A stretch of 37,498 nucleotides of DNA from the IMG/VR virus record IMGVR_UViG_3300006752_000075, positions 1 through 37,498 of that record; one strand, 5' to 3'. The notes beneath the pieces were generated by a model. It was given only the letters and a program-made list of their open reading frames with translations, did no database searches and was not told where the DNA came from. The position numbers were made by a program, and so were the translations under genes. Below, piece by piece: positions 6,509 through 12,592 of the stretch (position 1 is the stretch's first letter; each line of letters starts with the position of its first letter). The DNA is from a virus.

Positions 6509-6561
6509 AAACAAACATTTTAAAACAAAAGGCGAAATCAAATAATGATTCCGTACTTCAT
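6474..6561 (-). ncRNA. Candidate small RNA or attenuated leader
   Basis: The promoter at 6568-6596 should start transcription near 6561, and the terminator ends near 6474, giving a transcript of about 85-90 bases with no real gene. It contains only a 7-codon frame (MKYGIII, ATG at 6559). The layout is that of a stand-alone small RNA, or of a leader whose terminator attenuates the 5124-6410 gene. The exact transcript ends are inferred. Confidence 0.4.
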
Positions 6562-6567
6562 AAATTA

Positions 6568-6596
6568 TATATAATAACGATAGGCACTCATGTCAA
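6568..6596 (-). promoter_or_regulatory. Sigma70-type promoter (TTGACA-17-TATATA)
   Basis: TTGACA (6596-6591) and TATATA (6573-6568) are separated by exactly 17 bases on the minus strand, just after the end of the 6593-6892 gene. The spacer contains ATGAGTGCCTAT, shared in part with the promoters at 2973-3001 and 16275-16303. The strong terminator about 60 bases downstream means it mainly yields a short RNA unless there is read-through. Confidence 0.75.
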
Positions 6597-6892
6597 CCGA
6601 AATCATCTAAAACACTCCTAGAAAATAAATGTGTAGAGTGTTTGTGTACTTTACCATATTCAACTTCTTGTAAAGCACGAGGATCATCTTTGAACGCATC
6701 TTTTGCGTGTTCCTCTGGGTCATATTTTGATATTACTTTTTCTTTTGCTTGTTTTTGTCTTAAAATTTTAATATTTTTTGATTTGCAAGCTTTGCAAACA
6801 GTTAAATATTTTACTCTATCATAAGAATCTTTTGTTTTTGCAAACAAGATTATTGGCTTACTTTCATTGCATTGTTTACAAGTTTTTATCAT
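6593..6892 (-). CDS. Small zinc-ribbon protein (HNH-like N-terminal knuckle, no HNH motif)
   Basis: A 99-residue basic protein. CKQCNESKPIILFAK followed by VCKACKSKN gives two CxxC pairs, the zinc knuckle seen at the N-terminus of many phage HNH and endonuclease VII-like proteins. No HNH or other catalytic motif follows; the rest is a charged helical tail ending in RSVLDDFG. It is therefore more likely a zinc-binding accessory protein than a nuclease. The gene overlaps the end of the cytosine methyltransferase gene by 17 bases, with a GAGGCAG ribosome-binding site inside it. It may work with the modification enzymes. Confidence 0.6.
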   Translation of the reverse strand: MIKTCKQCNESKPIILFAKTKDSYDRVKYLTVCKACKSKNIKILRQKQAKEKVISKYDPEEHAKDAFKDDPRALQEVEYGKVHKHSTHLFSRSVLDDFG

Positions 6893-8093
6893 TTTCTGCC
6901 TCTTTTATAGCGTAAAATATTCTAGCTACTACCTGTGGCACGATACTATTACCTAAACATCTAAGTCGGTGTACCCTGTTGGATACCCCATTAGCCACTC
7001 TACCCACACTGGGTTCAGCGTCCCAGAGGATCGGTCTTTCTCTGAAGGCTGGATTTCTTTCTTTGGATAATCCCACTCCACCATTCTTGGTGGTCTTAGT
7101 GTGCAACCCAACATCTCCTGTGCTTGTTGTTCGCTCATCTCCCCCGCTTCGACTTTCTTTCGGAAGATCATCGTCTGACCCATTGATGCGTGTCCGTACC
7201 CCTTGGTTGTTGGCGTCGGCCACATTATCTCTCTCTCTGCTACAAATGTCCCCAATGTGTGTGCTCTTGTTCCGTTCTGCACTGATGGTGGCACTGTGTA
7301 TCCGTCCTTCCAATCCCTCGCTCTCGGTGTTGGATACATTTTCACACTGTCTGCTAGGTTCAGACTGTGAGATGTCTGCCCGTCCTTGCTCAAACGTCTG
7401 TTGTTCGCTGTCAATTTTGCTTCTGGGTGTTCTATCTCTTGTGTTGTCGGTGTTGGCCACAAGGTCGAAGATGTCTGTTTGTACAAACTCATTGTCTGTT
7501 CGTCCACTTGCTCCCTCAAGTTTGCTGGTTTTGTCCTGCCCTTGCGGTGACCCTCCATCAGCTTGACTGTTCCCTCTTCTGAACGAGGTGGCAGATGATC
7601 CATTGTGTTCGGTGTAGCCCACAACCCAGCATCGCATTCGTCTATGTTTGGCATCGACGGCTGCAGCTGGAATAAGATATGGGATGGCTTTGTATCCGAT
7701 ACTTTCCAAGTCAGAGAGACTTCTTCGGAGACCCATTGGCATTGTAACAAAGCCTGACACATTTTCGCCAATGACCCATCTAGGCCGTATGTCTTCAATA
7801 ATCCTAACCATTTCGTGCCAGAGATCTCTGTCATCTTCGCTGCCTTTTTGAGCTCCTGCAACTGACCAGGGTTGGCATGGGAATCCTCCAACAACGATGT
7901 CTGCATCTTTGTAATCTTTTCCATTAAAACTCCTTATATCATTATATATTGGCACATCTTTCCAGTGTTTACGCAAGACTTTTTGACAGTATTCATCTCT
8001 TTCCACAAAGGCTACTGTCTCAAAGCCACCTACTATTTGTTCGGCGGCATAACTAAATCCTCCAACGCCGCTAAATAAATCTACTATTTTCAT
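6876..8093 (-). CDS. DNA cytosine-C5 methyltransferase (Dcm family)
   Basis: A 405-residue C5-cytosine DNA methyltransferase. Motif I is DLFSGVGGF (residues 5-13), motif IV FPCQPWS holds the catalytic Cys73, motif VI is ENV (110-112), motif VIII is KHRRMRCWVV (149-158), and the C-terminal RVANGVSNRV and LGNSIVPQVV make motifs IX-X. It methylates cytosine in a sequence-specific way. I start it at the ATG at 8093, which overlaps the upstream stop as ATGA; the longer frame runs into that gene. The region between motifs VIII and IX (about 160-355) is polar, low in hydrophobics, and does not look like a compact target-recognition domain. Exactly there, and across the core, a second long frame (6953-7924) runs through the same DNA. 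Confidence 0.9.
   Translation of the reverse strand: MKIVDLFSGVGGFSYAAEQIVGGFETVAFVERDEYCQKVLRKHWKDVPIYNDIRSFNGKDYKDADIVVGGFPCQPWSVAGAQKGSEDDRDLWHEMVRIIEDIRPRWVIGENVSGFVTMPMGLRRSLSDLESIGYKAIPYLIPAAAVDAKHRRMRCWVVGYTEHNGSSATSFRRGNSQADGGSPQGQDKTSKLEGASGRTDNEFVQTDIFDLVANTDNTRDRTPRSKIDSEQQTFEQGRADISQSEPSRQCENVSNTESEGLEGRIHSATISAERNKSTHIGDICSRERDNVADANNQGVRTRINGSDDDLPKESRSGGDERTTSTGDVGLHTKTTKNGGVGLSKERNPAFRERPILWDAEPSVGRVANGVSNRVHRLRCLGNSIVPQVVARIFYAIKEAENDKNL
6953..7924 (-). CDS. Embedded frame: WPTP-repeat phage protein overlapping the Dcm gene
   Basis: A 323-codon open frame starting at an ATG, shifted by +1 relative to the cytosine methyltransferase and lying wholly inside it, over Dcm residues about 57-380. 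The translation has the marks of a recurring phage protein family, as I recall it: ISGTKWLGLL, SLTWKVSDTK then LFQLQPSMPNIDE, repeated [WY]xTP motifs (LWATPNT, LWPTPTT, MYPTPRARDWKDG, MWPTPTT), and a terminal SGTLNPVWVEWLMGYPTGYT. The WPTPTT codons are the same bases that read VANTDN and VADANN in Dcm. No clear ribosome-binding site is visible. It may be a true overprinted gene or a by-product of Dcm sequence constraint; the intact 323-codon frame and its family-like motifs favour the first. Function unknown. Confidence 0.55.
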   Translation of the reverse strand: MEKITKMQTSLLEDSHANPGQLQELKKAAKMTEISGTKWLGLLKTYGLDGSLAKMCQALLQCQWVSEEVSLTWKVSDTKPSHILFQLQPSMPNIDECDAGLWATPNTMDHLPPRSEEGTVKLMEGHRKGRTKPANLREQVDEQTMSLYKQTSSTLWPTPTTQEIEHPEAKLTANNRRLSKDGQTSHSLNLADSVKMYPTPRARDWKDGYTVPPSVQNGTRAHTLGTFVAEREIMWPTPTTKGYGHASMGQTMIFRKKVEAGEMSEQQAQEMLGCTLRPPRMVEWDYPKKEIQPSEKDRSSGTLNPVWVEWLMGYPTGYTDLDV

Positions 8094-8905
8094 CCAGTAC
8101 ACTCCCCACCATCTGTTTGACAAAGGAAAGCTTCATCATTGAAAATCCAGTCTTGTTGTGCGTTAACAAACTTAGAAAAGTTTTTCATGCTTCTGTTACG
8201 CTCAAACCTTCTACCAAGTCTTTCTTCTGCATCAATCCACCATTGTGCTAGTTCTGGGTGATCTCTGACCATTGAAGCTAATTGTGATTCTGACTTTAAA
8301 AAACACAGATCACAGTTACCCTTAATTGTTTTGCCACGAACAACTGGTAAATCTAATTTAAATGATTGTTTTTGCCAAAATCTATCAACATCAAATATGC
8401 TATGATTGGCTTCAACCATAGGGTAATGTGGATAAAAACCATTTTGAAAACCATCTTTGCATCTATGTTTTTCATCTGACCTAATACCCATGATGTTATG
8501 CCACTTCTTCCAACCAAGACTTCTAAGGTATTTACTAATAGTATCTCGTTTAAGACTACCAGTACAAAATCTTGCTAATGGATTAGGTAACATCTGATGC
8601 TTATTAATTAGCTTATCGAATGGCTCACCCTTTTTACTTGATGTATCATAGTCAACTATTTTGAATATATGTTTATTTTCTTCGTTGAGATCATATTCTA
8701 GCCAGACGATCTCCAGGCCCCAGTTGAGCGAACAATCATCAATAAACTTAAGTGTTTGCGGCATTTCTCTACCAGTGTTCGCAAAACAAACAACAGCATT
8801 GCCTGGCAAACCATCATTATGATCCATGATTTGCCTCAACATAAATGCACTTGTTCTACCACCACTAAAGCTGATTACACAGTTATTGTCTGGAAGTTTA
8901 TACAT
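8090..8905 (-). CDS. PAPS-reductase/ATP-pyrophosphatase-like protein
   Basis: A 271-residue member of the phosphoadenosine phosphosulfate reductase-like (adenine nucleotide alpha-hydrolase) group. SFSGGRTSAFML supplies the PP-loop (SGGRTS, residues 14-19), FANTGREMPQTLKF follows, and RFCTGSLKR (C114) plus GNCDLCFLKS (C198, C201) are conserved Cys sites, possibly for an Fe-S cluster. Phage relatives are widespread; some related proteins, such as DndC, act in DNA phosphorothioation, but no Dnd partners are visible here. Start at the ATG at 8905, after GAGGGA and overlapping the upstream stop by 8 bases; its stop overlaps the Dcm start as ATGA. The tight coupling to Dcm points to a role in modification or sulfur/nucleotide metabolism, which is inferred. 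Confidence 0.75.
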   Translation of the reverse strand: MYKLPDNNCVISFSGGRTSAFMLRQIMDHNDGLPGNAVVCFANTGREMPQTLKFIDDCSLNWGLEIVWLEYDLNEENKHIFKIVDYDTSSKKGEPFDKLINKHQMLPNPLARFCTGSLKRDTISKYLRSLGWKKWHNIMGIRSDEKHRCKDGFQNGFYPHYPMVEANHSIFDVDRFWQKQSFKLDLPVVRGKTIKGNCDLCFLKSESQLASMVRDHPELAQWWIDAEERLGRRFERNRSMKNFSKFVNAQQDWIFNDEAFLCQTDGGECTG

Positions 8906-11069
8906 TATCCCTCGCAGTTGTAGCCTCATACTCACCACGACTCATATCGCCATCTATGGTGCCAAGCCACTTCCTACCACCACTTGCACTAAATGAATAT
9001 TTAGCAAGTCTACCCTCTTGTATGAGTTCTCTTACAATTCCATCTATCATTCTTTGTGTGCAATTATTTAATACGTTTGGTGCATCTGTATCGGCAGACA
9101 TACGTTGTAGTATTGCATCTGCTCCTGACTGTTGTGTCATGGCTCTGCCCTCACGCTCACAATCAGAAATCCAACTAAACAATGCGTTCTTTTTAATCTC
9201 TTTGTTACTTCCACTATGTAATCTTGATATGTCATCACTTCTATCTAAGAGTAAACCACTAAATTCATCTCTAATAAAGTGCCTTATATTTCTGTTTGCA
9301 GGACCATTTGATTTAACCACTGCACCATCAAAACATTTGTTTCTTTGATAATCTATACCTAAATCTTGGCAACGTCTTCTGCCAGTAGCTTCATCTATCT
9401 GCCATAGTGCAAACGCACAACGAACACCATCAACCAATGCTGACGTACCTCTAATCATATTCCTTGCTTGTTCAGGCGAGCTTACCACTGCATCTTCTTT
9501 AACCTTTGTCATATGATGACACATAATGACTGCCGCACCAGTTTCTGTAGCTATCTGTGCTAGTAATCCAGTCAAAGCTGCACCTGCCGCTGGATCAGAG
9601 TTTACATCTGCATGAACAAAAGATGCCAAAGGATCAAACACAATTAGTTTTAAATCTTTCATTTGCAGTATTTGTTCGTACAACTTGTCAAATTCTACAC
9701 TGGTTTTATAGCCATCATGTGTTTCTTGTAGTATAGGAAAAACACCACCAACATTAGGCAAACTCACGATTCGCAACTCATGTTCATAACTTGACCTATT
9801 GTTATCGTAGTCAAGTCTTTCAATTCTTCTGTGCATTTCTGATTCATCATCTTCTGCCGTAAAGATAATAGAGTTACCAAACTCACTTATATGACCACCA
9901 AACGCTTCTGACATAGGTTGACCACTAGATACTTTCATAGCTAAGTCTAGTGTCATCATACCTTTACCACTATCTCCTGCAGCAGAAAATATAATTGGCA
10001 CTGCTAATGGTAGTGTGTTCGCTATTAAAAACTTCTGTTGTGGTGCATCTCCAACAAATCTGTTTATCAATAAACTATCATCAAGAAGGTTTATGTTCTT
10101 CTTAACTTGCTTAATATTTGCATTAAGAAATTCGTTTATATTGAATTGTTCGGCTACTGCATCTACAACATCCCATCTCTCTGGCTTACCTCTTGGTGGT
10201 GTCAATGTTGTTACCGACTTAACTCCAGCATTTAAAGATAACTCCTGGACTAAATCTGCTACTTTGCGACCTGCATTATCATTGTCTGGCCATATGACCA
10301 GTTCTTTGTCATGTAATGGTGAGAAGTCAAATAAGTTTGCAGACTTTCTTGATAACATTCCTGCACCACCCATAGTGCAAGTCGCAGTATAACCAAGCTC
10401 ATTAAGTGCATCTGCACATTTCTCGCCCTCTACCCATATAATCTTATCTGATGCCACAATGTTCGGTATATTATAAAGTGGTCGTACATCAGGCATCTTT
10501 GGATAATTACTACCACCAGTAAATTGTCTAAACTCTTTCTTGGGCTTTCCATGACCATCTAATATTGGATTACCCTCGTTATCTTTTGCGTTGTATCTAC
10601 GAACAAGACATAACAGTTCTCCATCTGCATTTAGGTACTTATGCTCACTATCAAATGGTGTGTTAATGTTTATCTGTGGTGTGTTTGGCTTTATAATTGA
10701 GCTTATTGTTTCAATCTCAACTGGATTGTTACTATCAAGATAATCTGAAAATAACTCTTTGACCTCTGTTAATTTCATATTCCTACCCTCCATCAATATC
10801 TTAACAATGCCACCTACACCATCAGCTCCATTAAAATCTTGCCCTTTCATAAAATATGGGGATCTTGGATTAATGTCTATTTTTAAGGATTTGCCTGCTT
10901 CTCCACCTAACGAGCCAATGGTAAACTGATCACCTCTGACCACACCCTGTGGATAAGTATCCTTTAACATATTAATTTGCACATGAGATGGCACTTTATC
11001 GCTAATCAACTCAACGAGTTCTTTAGCATCCATTCCCCTTTTGTTATTGCCAAACCTAACAATGTTCAT
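8898..11069 (-). CDS. Primase-helicase (TOPRIM plus RepA-like ATPase)
   Basis: A 723-residue replication protein. An N-terminal segment with SPYFMKGQDFNG looks like the domain preceding TOPRIM in phage primases. The TOPRIM part has WVEGEKCADAL (about 213-222) and WPDNDNAGRK (260-269), with the acidic residues expected for metal binding. A RepA-like RecA-fold ATPase follows: Walker A SAAGDSGKGM (362-371), Walker B LIVFDPLASF (475-484) and a conserved CHHMTK (517-522). The C-terminal domain may bind DNA. It should prime and unwind DNA at the phage fork. I chose the ATG at 11069 because AGGAGG lies seven bases before it, although the frame is open further upstream. No DNA polymerase gene is seen nearby. 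Confidence 0.85.
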   Translation of the reverse strand: MNIVRFGNNKRGMDAKELVELISDKVPSHVQINMLKDTYPQGVVRGDQFTIGSLGGEAGKSLKIDINPRSPYFMKGQDFNGADGVGGIVKILMEGRNMKLTEVKELFSDYLDSNNPVEIETISSIIKPNTPQININTPFDSEHKYLNADGELLCLVRRYNAKDNEGNPILDGHGKPKKEFRQFTGGSNYPKMPDVRPLYNIPNIVASDKIIWVEGEKCADALNELGYTATCTMGGAGMLSRKSANLFDFSPLHDKELVIWPDNDNAGRKVADLVQELSLNAGVKSVTTLTPPRGKPERWDVVDAVAEQFNINEFLNANIKQVKKNINLLDDSLLINRFVGDAPQQKFLIANTLPLAVPIIFSAAGDSGKGMMTLDLAMKVSSGQPMSEAFGGHISEFGNSIIFTAEDDESEMHRRIERLDYDNNRSSYEHELRIVSLPNVGGVFPILQETHDGYKTSVEFDKLYEQILQMKDLKLIVFDPLASFVHADVNSDPAAGAALTGLLAQIATETGAAVIMCHHMTKVKEDAVVSSPEQARNMIRGTSALVDGVRCAFALWQIDEATGRRRCQDLGIDYQRNKCFDGAVVKSNGPANRNIRHFIRDEFSGLLLDRSDDISRLHSGSNKEIKKNALFSWISDCEREGRAMTQQSGADAILQRMSADTDAPNVLNNCTQRMIDGIVRELIQEGRLAKYSFSASGGRKWLGTIDGDMSRGEYEATTARDNV

Positions 11070-11115
11070 TACCATTCCTCCTGATGGTGGCACCTTGCTA
11101 CCTTCTGTGCCGCCA

Positions 11116-11907
11116 TCAACCATCACTCCAACAAGTATCTGTAAATTGACACCATTTACAATCAAAGACATCTTTGTTTTGTGCTATTCTAGGTAGCATT
11201 TCATTTTGTTTTGTAGCTTTTAATATATCAACTGCTCTATCACTAGCGTATTGAGCTAAATCTTGATTGAACGGAACCAGTTCATAAAATATTTCACTTG
11301 TGTTTTTATTTACAACTGTAAACAAACATGGATTATCTGTTAGTTCCATGTAAGCTTGATACAAAGCCACTTGCACTTCATATGTATGATTGGCTTTTAT
11401 GCCTCTCATTTTAAAATCTCTAAATTTTTTATCATTAGCAGATTTACATTCCCATAACATTGGATAGCCAACGCTTAAAGGACCAGAACATATGACACCA
11501 TCTATGTGTCCTTTTATCTCATCGCCTGCTATGGAAAAACCAAACTGTTCTCCCTTACTATCCATTGTTCGTATGTCAAATCCTGCATTTCTAATCCAAC
11601 CACCCATGCTTTCTTCTAAATCGTGTCCAAGCTGAAATATCCTTAATGTTTGTGCTTTAAAAGCTTTGTCCTCATCAGGATCTTGACCTTTGTATATGTA
11701 TTGTATTTTTCTAGCACACTTGTCTCCTAGCATTGAGCCACCTAAATATCTACGTCTAGGCTGCCTTTTATTTTTATCAACAATAGTTTTGTCAATAGTT
11801 TCTTCAAATAGGGATGTCAATTTCATCAACGGATTCTGATTGTTTGTCGTAGTTTGAGACATATTCAAGAAGTAATTTGTTGAGCTTGTCTTCTGTATAT
11901 TGTTCAT
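11116..11907 (-). CDS. PD-(D/E)xK exonuclease with likely Fe-S cluster (Cas4/AddB-like)
   Basis: A 263-residue nuclease-like protein. GHIDGVI (D136) and LWECKSA (E153, K155) are the catalytic core of the RecB/Cas4-type PD-(D/E)xK fold. One Cys near the N-terminus (C64, in GDKCARK) and three at the C-terminus (C250, C253, C259, in CKWCQFTDTCW) match the four-Cys iron-sulfur staple of AddB and Cas4 nucleases. Such phage enzymes process DNA ends for recombination. The start is uncertain: the ATG at 11907 has a GGAAG-type site but overlaps the upstream gene by 104 bases, while ATGs at 11862 and 11826 overlap less and lack a clear site. It lies between the helicase cluster and the primase-helicase. 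Confidence 0.8.
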   Translation of the reverse strand: MNNIQKTSSTNYFLNMSQTTTNNQNPLMKLTSLFEETIDKTIVDKNKRQPRRRYLGGSMLGDKCARKIQYIYKGQDPDEDKAFKAQTLRIFQLGHDLEESMGGWIRNAGFDIRTMDSKGEQFGFSIAGDEIKGHIDGVICSGPLSVGYPMLWECKSANDKKFRDFKMRGIKANHTYEVQVALYQAYMELTDNPCLFTVVNKNTSEIFYELVPFNQDLAQYASDRAVDILKATKQNEMLPRIAQNKDVFDCKWCQFTDTCWSDG

Positions 11908-12058
11908 CTTCTTCCAACCTTTTTGAAAATTGCATTATTAATATTGTAGCGAGTATTTGTTCTTCATTAAGTTCGCTTAGTCTTTTATCCCAACCAAATC
12001 TTGTAAATAACTTGGTTAAATTTTTTAGTGAATCGTTTCCGATTGTGGGTTTATCCAT
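11804..12058 (-). CDS. Small acidic hypothetical protein
   Basis: An 84-residue acidic helical protein beginning MDKPTIGNDSLKNLTKLF, with no motif that I recognise. A GAGAAGG ribosome-binding site precedes the ATG. It overlaps its upstream neighbour by 34 bases and the exonuclease gene by up to 104 bases, depending on the exonuclease start. It may be an accessory factor of the exonuclease, on position alone. Confidence 0.5.
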   Translation of the reverse strand: MDKPTIGNDSLKNLTKLFTRFGWDKRLSELNEEQILATILIMQFSKRLEEDEQYTEDKLNKLLLEYVSNYDKQSESVDEIDIPI

Positions 12059-12309
12059 CTACCTTCTCCCTCTTTATATAAACGTCCTTCTGCTACTTGT
12101 TGGTTTTCAACCTTGGCAACAAAACTAATATTTGAAACATAATTTTTATTTTTATCCATGACATTAATTAAAGCTTTATGTAAGTTATCTGCCGTATCAT
12201 CTGGTGTATCGTTAAAATTAAACTGAACAAACATCTTGCCATCTTTAAAGTTCTCAACACCTGCTTCATTTTCTTCGTGAATTATATATTCAACTACCAT
12301 TCTTGCCAT
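12025..12309 (-). CDS. Hypothetical protein of the replication block
   Basis: A 94-residue protein beginning MARMVVEYIIHEENEAG, with alternating hydrophobic and acidic segments suggesting a small alpha/beta fold. A GAGGCA site lies seven bases before the ATG at 12309, which supports that start over the second Met three codons later. It overlaps both neighbours (by 20 and 34 bases), like the rest of this compressed cluster. Not recognised. Confidence 0.55.
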   Translation of the reverse strand: MARMVVEYIIHEENEAGVENFKDGKMFVQFNFNDTPDDTADNLHKALINVMDKNKNYVSNISFVAKVENQQVAEGRLYKEGEGRWINPQSETIH

Positions 12310-12592
12310 CTTTTGCCTCTATCGCTAATGCCGCATATCCAATAATATCAATCATGTTGTCTTCAACCTTTGGATTCTGACTGTTTCTAATTTGTTTAAT
12401 CCCTATCATACATCTGTAAATGTCATTAATGTCTAAGTCTTCTTTCAACTTCTTTCTCAATAATATGTTCCACATTGCAGCGATATTAGTATGCGTATCA
12501 TAAGCATTACCATGAGTTTTAGCTCTAGGGCCGTTAATTATTAAATCTACTTTTTTTAATGCTTCACTGCGATGCACTGTTACCTCCTTCAT
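12290..12592 (-). CDS. DUF6378-type phage protein
   Basis: A 100-residue protein resembling the DUF6378 family of short phage proteins. The pattern is INGPRAKTHGNAYDTH near residues 19-34, then NIAAMWN, a central stretch with MIGIKQIRNSQN, and the end DNMIDIIGYAALAIEA. Members are helical and often found with nucleotide-metabolism or replication genes; the fold is thought to be MazG-like, though I cannot confirm that here. The start lies 29 bases inside the helicase 3' end with a GGAGGT site, so it is probably translated from the helicase message. Confidence 0.7.
   Translation of the reverse strand: MKEVTVHRSEALKKVDLIINGPRAKTHGNAYDTHTNIAAMWNILLRKKLKEDLDINDIYRCMIGIKQIRNSQNPKVEDNMIDIIGYAALAIEAKDGKNGS

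Noticed and set aside
7087-7560. Repeated TTGTTCGC-like words in the Dcm gene as a local array
   Set aside because: They occur with the same frequency elsewhere; treated as part of the window-wide word enrichment rather than as a local element.
6979-7566. 195-codon plus-strand frame opposite the Dcm gene
   Set aside because: It has no ribosome-binding site, no family-like motifs, and a Ser/Leu/Cys-biased composition typical of antisense shadows. Only the +1 same-strand frame at 6953-7924 has recognisable motifs.
8956-10392. Plus-strand frames opposite the primase-helicase gene
   Set aside because: Fragmented, without ribosome-binding sites, and fully explained as shadows of a gene with clear TOPRIM and Walker motifs.
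11762-11797. TTGACA-like box inside the exonuclease gene
   Set aside because: The -10 17 bases away is a poor AATAAA, it lies deep in coding sequence, and no gene starts close downstream.
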